This document shows positions 1 through 11,538 of a DNA stretch of 64,000 nucleotides, one piece after another (the stretch's first letter is position 1; every line of letters starts with the position of its first letter). Location of the stretch: contig NZ_CP087880.1 in NCBI RefSeq assembly GCF_021172065.1, positions 186,001 to 250,000 on the forward strand, in the 5' to 3' direction. Origin of the DNA: Pseudocitrobacter corydidari. Its GTDB lineage: Bacteria > Pseudomonadota > Gammaproteobacteria > Enterobacterales > Enterobacteriaceae. Position numbers and translations under genes: made by a program. The notes beneath the pieces were generated by a model, which did no database searches, was not told where the DNA came from, and saw only the letters and a list, made by a program, of their open reading frames with translations.

Positions 1-83
1 TCAGCGGTGCGGGCATTCAGGAAAGCCACGTTCACGACGTGACCATCACCAAAGAATCCCCGAACTACCGTCTGGGTTCCTGA
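1..83 (+). CDS. guaB: IMP dehydrogenase, 3' end (partial)
   Basis: The window opens inside a reading frame (frame starts at base 3) whose last 26 residues end in ESPNYRLGS followed by TGA at 81-83. This matches the C-terminus of enterobacterial GuaB, which oxidises IMP to XMP in GMP synthesis. It lies directly upstream of guaA on the same strand, the normal guaBA operon order. The promoter and most of the gene are outside the window. Confidence 0.93.
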   Translation, partial: SGAGIQESHVHDVTITKESPNYRLGS

Positions 84-90
84 TTTTCTT

Positions 91-118
91 CGCCCGACTC
101 CGCGTCGGGCGATTTATT
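91..118 (+). terminator. guaB-guaA intercistronic hairpin
   Basis: A perfect 8-bp stem (91-98 with 104-111, loop TCCGC) is followed by a short AT-rich stretch. It lies between the guaB stop and the guaA start. It probably acts as a weak terminator or as an mRNA-stabilising stem that sets the guaB:guaA ratio. The T-run is poor, so full termination is doubtful. Confidence 0.55.
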
Positions 119-152
119 TACCCTGTTTCACTTGCCTCGGAACAATCGTCAA

Positions 153-1730
153 ATGACAGACAATATTCATAAGCATCGCATTCTTATTCTCGATTTCGGA
201 TCTCAGTACACTCAGCTGGTTGCACGTCGCGTGCGTGAACTGGGCGTCTACTGTGAACTGTGGGCGTGGGATGTTACTGAAGCACAAATCCGTGAGTTTA
301 ATCCAAGCGGCATCATTCTTTCCGGTGGCCCGGAAAGCACCACGGAAGAAAACAGCCCGCGCGCGCCGCAGTATGTCTTCGAAGCAGGCGTACCGGTATT
401 TGGCGTGTGCTACGGCATGCAGACCATGGCTATGCAGCTTGGCGGCCACGTGGAAGGCTCCTCTGAGCGTGAATTCGGCTATGCGCAGGTTGAAGTGTTG
501 ACCGACAGCGCCCTGGTTCGCGGTATCGAAGATTCCCTGACGCCGGAAGGCAAACCGCTGCTGGACGTCTGGATGAGTCACGGCGACAAAGTCACCGCGA
601 TCCCGGCTGACTTCGTGACCGTTGCCAGCACCGAAACCTGCCCGTTCGCGATTATGGCGAACGAAGAAAAACGCTTCTACGGCGTGCAGTTCCACCCGGA
701 AGTGACCCATACTCGTCAGGGTATGCGCATGCTGGAGCGTTTTGTTCTGGATATCTGCCAGTGCGAAGCCCTGTGGACCCCGGCAAAAATCATCGACGAC
801 GCCGTGGCACGCATTCGCGAGCAGGTTGGCGATGACAAAGTGATCCTCGGCCTCTCCGGCGGCGTGGACTCGTCTGTAACCGCGATGCTGCTGCACCGCG
901 CTATCGGCAAAAACCTGACCTGTGTGTTCGTGGATAACGGTCTGCTGCGTCTTAATGAAGCCCAGCAGGTAATGGACATGTTTGGCGACCACTTCGGCCT
1001 GAACATTGTTCACGTAGAAGGCGAAAAACGCTTCCTCGACGCGCTGGCGGGCGAAAATGACCCGGAAGCGAAACGTAAAATCATCGGCCGCGTGTTCGTT
1101 GAAGTGTTCGACGAAGAAGCGCTGAAACTGGAAGATGTGAAATGGCTGGCGCAGGGCACTATCTATCCGGACGTCATCGAATCTGCGGCTTCCGCTACCG
1201 GTAAAGCACACGTCATCAAATCTCACCACAATGTGGGCGGCCTGCCGAAAGAGATGAAGATGGGCCTGGTTGAACCGCTGCGTGAGCTGTTCAAAGATGA
1301 AGTGCGTAAAATTGGTCTGGAACTTGGCCTGCCGTACGACATGCTCTACCGTCACCCGTTCCCGGGCCCAGGCCTCGGCGTTCGCGTGCTGGGCGAAGTG
1401 AAGAAAGAGTACTGCGACCTGCTGCGTCGTGCCGATGCCATCTTCATTGAAGAGCTGCACAAAGCTGACCTGTACAACAAAGTGAGCCAGGCGTTCACCG
1501 TGTTCCTGCCGGTACGTTCCGTTGGCGTGATGGGCGATGGCCGTAAGTACGACTGGGTTGTTTCTCTGCGCGCCGTCGAAACCATCGACTTTATGACCGC
1601 ACACTGGGCGCACCTTCCGTACGACTTCCTGGGCCGCGTATCCAACCGCATCATCAACGAAGTGAACGGTATTTCCCGCGTGGTGTATGACATCAGCGGT
1701 AAACCGCCAGCAACGATCGAGTGGGAATGA
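153..1730 (+). CDS. guaA: GMP synthase (glutamine-hydrolysing)
   Basis: GuaA converts XMP, ATP and glutamine to GMP in the cytosol. The protein has 525 residues, the usual length. Residues 1-205 are a class I glutamine amidotransferase with the nucleophile elbow GVCYGMQ (Cys86) and the FHPEVTH His/Glu pair. An ATP-pyrophosphatase domain with the P-loop LSGGVDSS and the C-terminal dimerisation domain follow. The open frame extends upstream to a TTG at 132, but homologues start at MTDNIHKHR, which gives the ATG at 153. It is the second gene of guaBA. Confidence 0.97.
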   Translation: MTDNIHKHRILILDFGSQYTQLVARRVRELGVYCELWAWDVTEAQIREFNPSGIILSGGPESTTEENSPRAPQYVFEAGVPVFGVCYGMQTMAMQLGGHVEGSSEREFGYAQVEVLTDSALVRGIEDSLTPEGKPLLDVWMSHGDKVTAIPADFVTVASTETCPFAIMANEEKRFYGVQFHPEVTHTRQGMRMLERFVLDICQCEALWTPAKIIDDAVARIREQVGDDKVILGLSGGVDSSVTAMLLHRAIGKNLTCVFVDNGLLRLNEAQQVMDMFGDHFGLNIVHVEGEKRFLDALAGENDPEAKRKIIGRVFVEVFDEEALKLEDVKWLAQGTIYPDVIESAASATGKAHVIKSHHNVGGLPKEMKMGLVEPLRELFKDEVRKIGLELGLPYDMLYRHPFPGPGLGVRVLGEVKKEYCDLLRRADAIFIEELHKADLYNKVSQAFTVFLPVRSVGVMGDGRKYDWVVSLRAVETIDFMTAHWAHLPYDFLGRVSNRIINEVNGISRVVYDISGKPPATIEWE

Positions 1731-1762
1731 TTATTCCTGCACTGATACGGTAAAGTAATATG

Positions 1763-1788
1763 AAACCCGCTTAACGGCGGGTTTTTTT
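1763..1788 (+). terminator. guaBA operon terminator
   Basis: An 8-bp stem (1763-1770 with 1777-1784, loop TTAACG) runs into a T-tract ending at 1788. It lies 33 bases after the guaA stop, the layout of a classical intrinsic terminator. Confidence 0.85.
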
Positions 1789-1886
1789 ATGCTGCTATTC
1801 GCCGGAAAGGCGAAGGCACAATTAAGCGATGACGGAAACAATCTTGCACAGATAATTTGATGTCAAAATGACAATAAGGATGTTGT

Positions 1887-2957
1887 ATGCGCTTAATATT
1901 AATTTTGAGAATAATGGCTGTTTTTACATTATTCGGTTTTATTTTTCCGCAACAAAGCTATGCCGCTAGCTGCCTGCCTCGATACACGTCAGATTCAGAG
2001 GAGTGTCAGTATGTACAACAAACTGAGCGCAAAGCGGAAGAAGGGCATTACCTTTCGCAATTTATTCTTGGCGATATGTATGCGAATGGTGAATATGTTA
2101 TTCCTGATTATAAACTGGCGATAAAGTGGCTTGAAAAAGCAGGCAAGGAAGGTAACGGGTTTGAGTATTTCATCCTGGGCTATCATTACCAATATGGCAA
2201 AAATTTCCCACAAGACAGGCAACAAGCCCTCAAATGGTATCGCAAGGCGGCGGAGAAGGGGGACAGTTCTACGCAAGTCATATTGGGAAACGCGTACTAC
2301 TACGGTGATGGATTTGCGCAGGATTATCAACAGGCACTTAACTGGTATCGTAAAGCCGCCGATAAAATAGGCAATCCCGCTTCACCAGCACAGTTTCTTG
2401 TTGGCGTAATGTATGCGCACGGCCTTGCCTTACCTAAGGATGATAAGCAAGCGGTGGCTTATATGCGCAAAGCGGCAGACAGAATGTATCGGCCTGCGCA
2501 ATTCTACCTCAGCGAGGCTTATTTCACTGGGAAAGGCGTCGAGCCGGATTATCGGCTGGCCGTCTACTGGCTTAATGAAGCGGTGCAGGGTGGCTATGCA
2601 CCATGCCAGCTTCCTCTTGGCGAAATATATGACAAAGCCCACAGGCCTGAGCAAGTTCATTCACAGGCGTGGTATCGCCAGACAGCAGAACGAGAAATTG
2701 CGAAGGTCCAATATAACTTTGGCGTATGGTATTACAACGGCTATCACCTGAATAAAGATCGCCCACTGGCACTGGAATGGTACCTGAAAGCTGCCGAGCG
2801 TGGGCTGGTTGACGCTGAAAAGGCGGTAGCGGGGATGTATTTGCGTGGCGAAGGTACGAAAAAGAACATCCTGCTGGCGCTGATGTGGTATAGCCGCGTG
2901 GGCGGGCATTATGTGGGGGAGTGGTTGTTGGGAACACGCGAAACCACGAATAGATAA
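1887..2957 (+). CDS. Secreted Sel1-repeat (TPR-like) protein
   Basis: This 356-residue protein starts with a signal peptide (hydrophobic residues 3-21, cleavage probably after SYA near residue 26). About eight Sel1-like repeats of roughly 36 residues follow, with the recurring pattern of a G in the first helix, YxxGxG and AxxWYxKA. Sel1 repeats form alpha-solenoids that bind other proteins, here probably in the periplasm. AAGGA at 1875-1879 gives a good RBS. The gene is AT-richer than its neighbours and sits where E. coli has yfgH and yfgI, so it is probably an accessory insertion. The partner and role are unknown. Confidence 0.8.
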   Translation: MRLILILRIMAVFTLFGFIFPQQSYAASCLPRYTSDSEECQYVQQTERKAEEGHYLSQFILGDMYANGEYVIPDYKLAIKWLEKAGKEGNGFEYFILGYHYQYGKNFPQDRQQALKWYRKAAEKGDSSTQVILGNAYYYGDGFAQDYQQALNWYRKAADKIGNPASPAQFLVGVMYAHGLALPKDDKQAVAYMRKAADRMYRPAQFYLSEAYFTGKGVEPDYRLAVYWLNEAVQGGYAPCQLPLGEIYDKAHRPEQVHSQAWYRQTAEREIAKVQYNFGVWYYNGYHLNKDRPLALEWYLKAAERGLVDAEKAVAGMYLRGEGTKKNILLALMWYSRVGGHYVGEWLLGTRETTNR

Positions 2958-2980
2958 TAGTCTGGACAAACGCTCGAGAG

Positions 2981-3172
2981 TCAGCGCTGCACAGGCTTCT
3001 CAATCGTCAGGTTCGTTGATTGTGATTCTTTTTTATCCTGATGATGGTGCCATGCACCGATAGAGGAGTAGACGAAACGCCCAAGGAAGAACATCAAACT
3101 GATGAGGAGTATGATTCGAATCATTCGACCATTGAATTGGTGTCGTTTTCGCATACTGGTAGCCTGGCTCAC
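2981..3172 (-). CDS. yfgG: YfgG, small inner-membrane protein
   Basis: The 63-residue product aligns along its full length with E. coli YfgG (SQATSMRKRH near the start, PVQR at the end). One membrane segment lies around residues 18-35, after a strongly basic N-terminus. In E. coli it has been linked to nickel/cobalt tolerance. The frame can be extended to 3199, but homology and an AAAGGA seven bases upstream place the start at the GTG codon 3172-3170, where E. coli uses ATG. It is divergent from pdeF and convergent with the Sel1 gene. Confidence 0.88.
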   Translation of the reverse strand: MSQATSMRKRHQFNGRMIRIILLISLMFFLGRFVYSSIGAWHHHQDKKESQSTNLTIEKPVQR

Positions 3173-3525
3173 AAAGGGGTCCTTTAACAATACCCACAAA
3201 CGGGGCGATGTCTACATTAAGGCATAGGGAATCAACGGGGTCAATCAAAGACAATGTAAAAAAACGTCAAACGAATCATTAATTAATGTTATATAAGATA
3301 TTAATACTATTTACAAAATCCATTAATTAATCTGCCCCACCGCAAAAAATTGAAACTTAATGTTTTTATGCACCTTATTTGTTGATTTGTATCAAGCGCT
3401 CGTGTCCGTTGACCTCTAGAATTCCCAGTCCGAACCGCATGGTAACTTACTTTGCGGGCCACTAAGCCAGGTTGGATGCCTGTCTGAATATACCCAGCAG
3501 GATTTGGGATATCCTTAGAGCATCT
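3173..3525. promoter_or_regulatory. yfgG-pdeF divergent intergenic with FNR box
   Basis: This 353-bp AT-rich gap holds a perfect FNR consensus, TTGATTTGTATCAA, at 3382-3395. A good -10 (TAGAAT, 3417-3422) lies downstream and would start transcription near 3429-3430. The FNR box centre would then be at about -41, the class II activator position. This fits anaerobic, FNR-dependent expression of yfgF/pdeF known in E. coli. No open frame in the gap looks real. The AT-rich half (3270-3340) probably carries the yfgG promoter. Confidence 0.72.
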
Positions 3526-5778
3526 ATGTATTTCTGTAAAACATATAAAAAATATCGTGATTGCTGGTGGGCATTACCGCTTGCTTTGCCCTTGATTTTA
3601 CTACCAATCATAAATCTTGTTAATACATATGCATGGATTGATGGGGGCAAGGTATCGCTTTATTATCTGCCGCTGCCATTTATGCTGTGTCTGATGCTTT
3701 TTTTTGGCTGGAAAGCGATACCGGGTATTGCTGCGAGCATATGGCTCTACCTGAGCAAGGATCTCTGTTTTCTTGAGAGAGTCGGTATTGTCCTGCATTT
3801 TATTATTCCGCTGGTTCTTGCCTGGGGCGGCTATCGTATTTTTATCCCGCGTCGCCAAATGGTTTCTCATGGTGATACGCGGCTGATTGCGCATCGCCTG
3901 TTCTGGCAGATGTTTTTCCCGGCGACCGTGTTTCAGTTGTTGTTTCAGTTTGCCATCTACGTGGGGCTCTATCCCAGCCGCAGTGATTTTCAGTGGGTAT
4001 CGCCGCTGACGTTGCGCAGCCTAATTAACTATCAATCGCTGTTGGTGAGTTGTTTAACCGGCGTACCGTTCTGCTATATGCTGATTCGCCTGGCACGTAA
4101 CCCTTGCTACATTCGCGGGCTGATTTCGCAGATGCGGCTCGATTTCGATCCCAAAGTAAAGTGGATGGAAGTTGTCGCCTGGCTGATTGTCCTTTCATTG
4201 CTGCTTGGCCTGCTGCTGATGCCTTTGACCAATCAGAGCACCATTTTCAGCACCAACTACACGTTGTCGCTGCTCCTGCCCGTGACGCTGTGGGGCGCGA
4301 TGCGTTTTGGCTATCGCTTTATCTCGCCGTTGTGGACTCTGCTGCTGATTGTCGCGATCCATTTCCATTATCACTATTTGCCTATTCACCCCGGTTATAG
4401 TTCTCAACTGGCGATCACCTCATCCAGCTATCTGGTGTTCTCCTTTATCATTGCTTACATCGCGGTGCTGTCGACGCGTGAGAGAACTATCCATGCCAGA
4501 GTGCGCAGGATGGCATTTCTCGACCCGGTGGTGCATTTACCCAATCTCCGCGCCCTGAATCGGGCAATTGATACTGCGCCCTGGTCGGTGGTCTGTTTCC
4601 TGCGAATGCCCGACCTGGAAGTACTGGGCCGCCACTACGGCGTGATGCTCCGTATCAACTACAAACAGAAACTGGCAGAGTGGCTGAGCGAGGTGCTGCG
4701 GCCAGGAGAAGATGTGTACCAGCTTTCAGGGCACGATCTGGCAATGCGGTTGAATACTGAAGACTATCAGCAACATATTGCGCGCCTGGATGCCAGAGTG
4801 AAGCAGTTTCGCTATATCTGGAACGGAATGCCGCTTCAGCCACAGGTCGGGATGAGCTACTGCTACATTCATTCGCCGGTTTCACACCTTTCCCTGCTGC
4901 TGGGAGAACTGAGTACCATCGCCGATTTGTCACTGATTTCTCACCAGCCGGAAAACCTTCAGCGGCGCGGCGCTCTGCATTTGCAGCAGGAATTAAAAGA
5001 TAAAGTGGCGATGATGCTACGCGTGCAGCAGGCGCTGGAGAACGATCGCTTTTGTCTGATGGCGCAACCGATCGTTAGCATTCGTGGCGATGATTATCAT
5101 GAAGTGCTGCTGCGGATGATTGGCGATGAAGGGGAACTGATTTCACCCAATGATTTTCTGCCCGTCGCCCACGAATTCGGAATGGCATCACGAATCGATC
5201 TTTGGGTTCTGGAACATACATTGCGCTTTATGGATAGCCATCGTGAGCAGCATCCGGGAATGCGGCTGTCGGTAAATCTGTCACCTTCCACCGCCTGTGG
5301 GCTGGAGTTTTCTCAACAGGTGGCTGATTTACTGGCGAAATATAATATTGAGGCGTGGCAGTTGATTTTTGAAGTTACTGAAAGCCACTCCCTGAGCAAC
5401 CCAGAGCAAGCGCGTCAGACGCTGGCCGTGCTTCAGGATATGGGATGCCGCGTGGCGATTGATGATTTTGGCACCGGGTATGCAAGCTATGCGCGGCTGA
5501 AGCACGTCAGCGCCGATATTCTCAAAATAGACGGCAGCTTTATCCGCAATATTGCGACCAGCAGCCTCGACTACCAAATCGTCGCCTCCATTTGCCATCT
5601 GGCGCGGATGAAAAACATGCGAGTGGTGGCAGAGTTTGTCGAAAATGAAGAGATTCGTGAAGCTGCGATATCGCTGGGAATTGATTACCTTCAGGGATAT
5701 GGCATCGGCAAGCCAGTTCTTCTGGAGAAACTGGCTGCCGAGCCTCTATCGCCGCGATTAGGCAGCGATTTCCGGTGA
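3526..5778 (+). CDS. pdeF: Cyclic-di-GMP phosphodiesterase PdeF (YfgF)
   Basis: An inner-membrane enzyme that hydrolyses c-di-GMP. An N-terminal MASE1-type region of about eight membrane helices (residues 10-310) is followed by a degenerate GGDEF domain (SGHDL instead of GGDEF, so no cyclase activity is expected) and a complete EAL domain. The EAL residues are present: EVLLRM at 526, [20 protein letters not shown] at 646, KIDGSF, AEFVE and QGYGIGKP. Homology of the first 15 residues to E. coli YfgF puts the start at 3526 (750 residues) rather than at the upstream in-frame start 3472. Its last 21 bases overlap the 3' end of ppx. Confidence 0.93.
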   Translation: MYFCKTYKKYRDCWWALPLALPLILLPIINLVNTYAWIDGGKVSLYYLPLPFMLCLMLFFGWKAIPGIAASIWLYLSKDLCFLERVGIVLHFIIPLVLAWGGYRIFIPRRQMVSHGDTRLIAHRLFWQMFFPATVFQLLFQFAIYVGLYPSRSDFQWVSPLTLRSLINYQSLLVSCLTGVPFCYMLIRLARNPCYIRGLISQMRLDFDPKVKWMEVVAWLIVLSLLLGLLLMPLTNQSTIFSTNYTLSLLLPVTLWGAMRFGYRFISPLWTLLLIVAIHFHYHYLPIHPGYSSQLAITSSSYLVFSFIIAYIAVLSTRERTIHARVRRMAFLDPVVHLPNLRALNRAIDTAPWSVVCFLRMPDLEVLGRHYGVMLRINYKQKLAEWLSEVLRPGEDVYQLSGHDLAMRLNTEDYQQHIARLDARVKQFRYIWNGMPLQPQVGMSYCYIHSPVSHLSLLLGELSTIADLSLISHQPENLQRRGALHLQQELKDKVAMMLRVQQALENDRFCLMAQPIVSIRGDDYHEVLLRMIGDEGELISPNDFLPVAHEFGMASRIDLWVLEHTLRFMDSHREQHPGMRLSVNLSPSTACGLEFSQQVADLLAKYNIEAWQLIFEVTESHSLSNPEQARQTLAVLQDMGCRVAIDDFGTGYASYARLKHVSADILKIDGSFIRNIATSSLDYQIVASICHLARMKNMRVVAEFVENEEIREAAISLGIDYLQGYGIGKPVLLEKLAAEPLSPRLGSDFR

Positions 5779-7299
5779 GCTCTCCTCGGTGATTTTTAAC
5801 CACCAACCGGAAACGCCTTCCCAATATTCCTGCTCTTTTTCCAGATCGAGCAGGACCAGCGCATTCTGACTAAACCAGCCGTGGGGGAAACAGAGCGTCC
5901 AGTGATGAGCCTCAGTTGTTAGCGTCAGCGTTGGCGGCTTAGTGGTGGCCTGACGTTGATTATTCAGCAGCACGCCAAGGCGCAGTAACTGAATCATCGG
6001 CAGGAACTGTTTTTTCTTAAACAGCGTAAAACGTGGAAGATCATCCAGCTTGATGGCCTTACGATGGTAGCGCACCAGCGTCGCCATCAGCGATTGCTGT
6101 TCCTGATTGAATCCCGGCAGGTCGCTGTTTTGCAGAATATAAGCGGAGTGGCGATGCATACCGCTGTGATTAATATTCAGCCCGACTTCATGCAGCAAAG
6201 ATGCCCATTGCAGCAGAGCCGCCAGTTGCGGGTGCCCCAGTTTAGGATTCTGCGCCAGCCACTGCTCATACATATGCGTGGTGGTTTCCAGCACGCGCTG
6301 CGCTTGCTCGCGGTCGATATTGTACTGATTCGCCAGACTTTGCGCCGTACGGCTACGAACATCCTGATGACGGAAACGGCCTTCCATTTCATACAGTACG
6401 CCTTCGCGTAGCGCGCCATCGGACAAACGCAGCTCTTTGATCGCCAGCGAGTCAAAGACTCCGCAAAGAATCGCAAGCCCTGGAACAAACACGTTTTTGC
6501 GCTCTTCAGAAAGACCCGGCAAGCTTAGCGCCGAAAAATTCTTACATTTCAGCACGCCTTCCACCAGCATCTCGAGGCGCTCCGGGGTGATGAAACCATC
6601 TTTTTCACCCATTTCGATCAGTACTTCATGGGCGGCTTTAATCGTGCCTGATGCGCCCAGCGCAACATTCCAGCCCTGAATGCGATATTGCCAGGAGAGC
6701 GTCTCCAGCTTTTGTACCGCCGCCAGACGGGCGCGCTGGAAGCTTTCGCGGGTAATCACTCCGCCCGGGAAAAACTGCTGTGCGAAGCTGACGCATCCCA
6801 TGCGACGGCTCTCAACCAGCTTGGGTTCGAAATCTTCGCCGATCACCAGTTCCGTCGAACCACCGCCGATATCCAGTACCAGTTTGCGGCCTTTTTCCGG
6901 CTGGGTGTGCTCCACGCCCATAAAAATCAGACGCGCTTCTTCATTGCCCGAAATGATTTCGATTGGATAAGGGATTACTTTTTCGGCACGGGTTAAAAAT
7001 TCCGTGGCGTTCGCAGCCTGCCGCAGTGAATGTGTACCGACGATACAGACGCTGGAAGCGGAGAACCCTTGCAGACGTTCGGCAAACAGCGCCAGACAGC
7101 TTAATCCGCGCTCCATCGCTTCTTCGCTAAGCATGTTATTTTCATCCAGACCATCAGCCAGATGCACACGCTGCTTCAGGCGGCCAATGATCTGCATCGC
7201 GCCGTCAACCACACGGGCGATAACCATATGAAAACTGTTCGAACCAAGGTCTACCGCCGCAAATTCCTGCGGGCGGGGGGCTTTGCTTTTTATGGGCAT
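5758..7299 (-). CDS. ppx: Exopolyphosphatase
   Basis: Ppx removes terminal phosphates from long polyphosphate chains. The 513 residues equal the E. coli length. The N-terminal actin-like fold shows [11 protein letters not shown] and the phosphate loop DIGGGSTEL. The C-terminal half carries the HD-like region with [12 protein letters not shown]. It is the second gene of ppk-ppx, three bases after the ppk stop. It ends inside the end of the convergent pdeF gene. Confidence 0.97.
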   Translation of the reverse strand: MPIKSKAPRPQEFAAVDLGSNSFHMVIARVVDGAMQIIGRLKQRVHLADGLDENNMLSEEAMERGLSCLALFAERLQGFSASSVCIVGTHSLRQAANATEFLTRAEKVIPYPIEIISGNEEARLIFMGVEHTQPEKGRKLVLDIGGGSTELVIGEDFEPKLVESRRMGCVSFAQQFFPGGVITRESFQRARLAAVQKLETLSWQYRIQGWNVALGASGTIKAAHEVLIEMGEKDGFITPERLEMLVEGVLKCKNFSALSLPGLSEERKNVFVPGLAILCGVFDSLAIKELRLSDGALREGVLYEMEGRFRHQDVRSRTAQSLANQYNIDREQAQRVLETTTHMYEQWLAQNPKLGHPQLAALLQWASLLHEVGLNINHSGMHRHSAYILQNSDLPGFNQEQQSLMATLVRYHRKAIKLDDLPRFTLFKKKQFLPMIQLLRLGVLLNNQRQATTKPPTLTLTTEAHHWTLCFPHGWFSQNALVLLDLEKEQEYWEGVSGWWLKITEESSPEIAA

Positions 7300-7302
7300 A
7301 GG

Positions 7303-9363
7303 TTATTCAGGTTGTTCAAGTGATTTTATATAGTCGTAAATCGCCTGCTGGGCCCGCACTTTACGGCGGTTACCACGCGGAACATAGCGATTACTCAGCT
7401 CTTTATCGATGTAACGTGCTTTGACCGTGTCGCTGAACAGAATCTCGATAATATCGAGAATGCGCTGTTTCAGACGCGGATCGAGCAGTGGCGTCGCCAC
7501 TTCAATTCGGTAGTCAATGTTACGCGTCATCCAGTCGGCGGAAGAGAGGTAAACCTGCTTGTCGCCGCCGTTTTCAAAAATATAGACCCGGTCATGTTCG
7601 AGGAAGCGGTCAACAATACTGATCACGCGGATGTTATCGCTCAGCCCTTCCAGTTCCGGGATTAACGAACACATACCACGAATCAGCAGGTTAACCTGCA
7701 CGCCAGAACCTGACGCAGCATACAGCCTGTCGACCAGGCCTTTATCAACCAGGTTGTTCAGCTTGAGCGTAATGCCCGCTTTCTGGCCGTTTTGCGCGTT
7801 GGCGATTTCCCGGTCAATCATCTCATAGAGCAGACGGCGGGAGTTTTGCGGTGACACCATCAGGTAATCGAAGGTGACCGGGCGATACGGGTTCTCAATA
7901 AAGTTGAAGACCCGACGCACTTCATTGGTGATCCGCGCGTCGGCGGTCAGCAACGAGTAGTCGGTATAAATACGCGCGGTTTTCTCGTTAAAGTTCCCGG
8001 TACCGATATGGGCGTAACGCACCACATCTTCGCCTTCTTTACGCGAAATGAGGAACAGTTTGGCGTGAATTTTGAGCCCTGGCGCCGAGAAGATAACGTG
8101 AACGCCCGCTTCCGTCAGGCGCTTGGCCCAATGGATGTTGGCCTCTTCATCGAAACGCGCCTGTAACTCCACCACTACCGTCACTTTCTTGCCGTTGTGC
8201 GCCGCGTGGATCATGGCGTCGATGATGCGAGAATCTTTGGCCACGCGGTAAATGTTGATTTTGATGGCCAGCACGCTCGGGTCGAATGACGCCTGGCGCA
8301 GCAGTTCCAGCACGTGCTCAAACGTGTGATACGGGTAATAAAGCAGCACATCGCGTTCGCGAATGGCATCAAAACCGTTGCGGAATTTGTCGAACCAGAT
8401 ATGGCGCAAGCGCGGCATCGGTTTATTGACCAGATTGGCTTTGCCGACGTTCGGGAAGCCAATAAAGTCTTTAAAGTTGTGATAGCGGCCACCCGGCACG
8501 ATGGAGTCGTAGCGGGAGATAGTGAGTTTTTTACGCAGCATCTCCACCATCGCATCCGGCATATCGCGCTGATAGACAAAACGTACCGGCTCGGCGGTCA
8601 AACGCTGCTTCAGACTGGAGGACATCAGCTCCATCAGGCTCGATTCCATTTCGTGTACCAGATCGTATTCGGCATCACGGGTCATTTTCATCGAGTAGGC
8701 GTTCAGAGCATCGTAATCAAAGAAGCCTTTGAAGATATCATCCAAACAGTAGCGCAGGATGTTATCCAGCAGAATCATCGGCTTGCGACGGCGAGGCGTT
8801 TCCGGCGGCAGATTCACAAAGCGCGGGACCTTATCAGACGGTATTTCCAGCAGCGCATAGTTAGTTTCATCGCCGCGAATAATCTCCACCGCCAGATAGG
8901 TGTAATCATCCTTCAGGAACTGCACCAGGTCCGTTTCCCGGTTCAGCAGAATCGGGGTGATGTGCTGGCGTAACTGATGTTTAAAGTAATGACGCAGCCA
9001 GCTTTGCTGATTCACTGAAAGCTGGCGCTCGTTAATCAGGAAGATCTGATTACGCGCCATTTCCAGCAGCAGTTCGTTGTAGAGACCGTCGAATTCCTGA
9101 TCGGCTTTCAGTACGCGGGATTGGATCTTGCCCAACAGATGACGAGAGTGGGCAGTGATGCCCTGTTCTTCGCTGATGATGATGCGTCGCTTCAGTTCGG
9201 CGAAACGCACTTTGTAGAATTCATCCAGGTTATTGGAATAAATCCCCAGAAAACGCATGCGCTCAATCAGCGGATTGCTTTTATCCGCGGCTTCCTGGAG
9301 AACCCGCTCATTGAAGGATAACCAGCTTAGCTCTTTCTCGATATACAGTTTGTCCTGACCCAT
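7303..9363 (-). CDS. ppk1: Polyphosphate kinase 1
   Basis: This 686-residue kinase reversibly makes polyphosphate from ATP at the membrane. The four PPK1 domains are present. In the catalytic part, [11 protein letters not shown] and [14 protein letters not shown] contain the phospholipase-D-like histidines, one of which is autophosphorylated in the family. The start [21 protein letters not shown] matches E. coli. It forms an operon with ppx, pairing synthesis and breakdown of the same polymer. Confidence 0.97.
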   Translation of the reverse strand: MGQDKLYIEKELSWLSFNERVLQEAADKSNPLIERMRFLGIYSNNLDEFYKVRFAELKRRIIISEEQGITAHSRHLLGKIQSRVLKADQEFDGLYNELLLEMARNQIFLINERQLSVNQQSWLRHYFKHQLRQHITPILLNRETDLVQFLKDDYTYLAVEIIRGDETNYALLEIPSDKVPRFVNLPPETPRRRKPMILLDNILRYCLDDIFKGFFDYDALNAYSMKMTRDAEYDLVHEMESSLMELMSSSLKQRLTAEPVRFVYQRDMPDAMVEMLRKKLTISRYDSIVPGGRYHNFKDFIGFPNVGKANLVNKPMPRLRHIWFDKFRNGFDAIRERDVLLYYPYHTFEHVLELLRQASFDPSVLAIKINIYRVAKDSRIIDAMIHAAHNGKKVTVVVELQARFDEEANIHWAKRLTEAGVHVIFSAPGLKIHAKLFLISRKEGEDVVRYAHIGTGNFNEKTARIYTDYSLLTADARITNEVRRVFNFIENPYRPVTFDYLMVSPQNSRRLLYEMIDREIANAQNGQKAGITLKLNNLVDKGLVDRLYAASGSGVQVNLLIRGMCSLIPELEGLSDNIRVISIVDRFLEHDRVYIFENGGDKQVYLSSADWMTRNIDYRIEVATPLLDPRLKQRILDIIEILFSDTVKARYIDKELSNRYVPRGNRRKVRAQQAIYDYIKSLEQPE

Positions 9364-9539
9364 TACTACTTACACTCCGTTCCATCCACGCGTTATGGCC
9401 TGGCTATTATGGCGAGCATTCCAGTTGAATGTCCAACTGTGCCAGAAGAGTATGACACTTATTAAGCGGTGGCAGGGAAATTCATGACCAGAATGCTATT
9501 CGCCGGGCGGCATTGGTGGGAGGATTGATAGTATTGAAA

Positions 9540-9563
9540 TCACCGCAGCGGAAACTGCGGTGA
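9540..9563 (-). terminator. Probable purMN terminator
   Basis: A 9-bp perfect stem (9540-9548 with 9555-9563, loop CGGAAA) lies just beyond the purN stop. On the minus strand it is followed by a short T-rich stretch. It fits the end of the purMN transcript. The remaining ppk-purN gap contains nothing else convincing. Confidence 0.6.
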
Positions 9564-9569
9564 ATAAGA

Positions 9570-10213
9570 TTACTCATCTTCAGATGCATAACCACTGACT
9601 GGCAATTTCACGCCATCCAGCCAGGCGCTGTTTTCACGCATGGTCAGGCGGCCTTCGACAAACCAGCTCACCACCAGTGGGTAAATGGCATGTTCCTGAG
9701 CCTGCACGCGCGCGGTGATATCGGCTTCGTCGTCACCGTCAAACACGGGGACTTTAGCCTGTAAAATCACCGGGCCGCCGTCCAGCTCTTCGGTGACAAA
9801 GTGTACCGAGGTGCCGTGCACGGCATCGCCGTTTTCCAGCACCTGACGATGGGTATCGAGGCCCGGATATTTTGGCAGCAGGGAAGGGTGGATATTCAGC
9901 AAGCGTCCCTGATAATGGTTCACGAAATCCGCGCTCAGAATGCGCATATAGCCTGCCAGCACCACGATATCCGGCGCATAAGCGTCGATTTCGTGCATCA
10001 GCTCGCGGTCGAACGCTTCGCGGCTGGCGTACTGACTGGCGGTTAACGCATGCTGAGGGATCCCCGCATCAAGGGCGCGTTGAAGGCCGAACGCGTCGGC
10101 CTTATTGCTGAATACCGCACGAATGGTGCCCTTTATTCTCTTCTGCGCACAGGCGTCGATAATGGCCTGTAAGTTGCTTCCGTTGCCGGAAATGAGCACC
10201 ACGATATTTTTCA

Positions 10214-10214
<1 letters not shown>
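9570..10214 (-). CDS. purN: Phosphoribosylglycinamide formyltransferase 1
   Basis: PurN transfers a formyl group from 10-formyl-THF to GAR, the third step of purine synthesis. The 214-residue product begins VVLISGNGSNLQ (phosphate-binding loop) and has the catalytic Asn/His/Asp region including HPSLLPKYPGLDTH. Its ATG overlaps the purM stop (TAATG), indicating translational coupling to purM. Confidence 0.96.
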
Positions 10215-11344
<1,130 letters not shown>

Positions 11345-11388
11345 TCAGCGCGTGGATTTTCGCCGTTCGGCCTGAGAACGCGGTCAAC

Positions 11389-11479
11389 TTTGATACCGTT
11401 CACGAAAATGAAACCGGGTACATTTTTGTCCTTGCATCAGTTGCGGTGAATGCACATGATGCCACTGAAACCGGTTTCT
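11389..11479 (+). promoter_or_regulatory. bglK promoter with CRP-like and AscG-type sites
   Basis: Two sites resemble the E. coli AscG operator (TGAAACCGGTTTCA). TGAAACCGGTTTCT at 11466-11479 differs at one position, and TGAAACCGGGTACA at 11409-11422 differs at two. Between them lies a candidate promoter, TTGCAT (11432-11437) and CATGAT (11455-11460) with 17-bp spacing, giving a start near 11467. A weaker CRP-like site, TTTGA-N6-TCACG, is at 11389-11404, about -70. The layout suggests a catabolite-controlled, beta-glucoside-inducible promoter. Assignment of the regulator is inference. Confidence 0.55.
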
Positions 11480-11538
11480 GTTTTTTGCGGAAACGTGACA
11501 TTAGCATGTCGTTTTACCATTCAGGAGGGATGAGAACG

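Noticed and set aside
114..1613. 499-codon open frame antisense to guaA
   Set aside because: Mirror of the highly biased guaA codons; product has no recognisable fold and the true gene on the other strand is certain.
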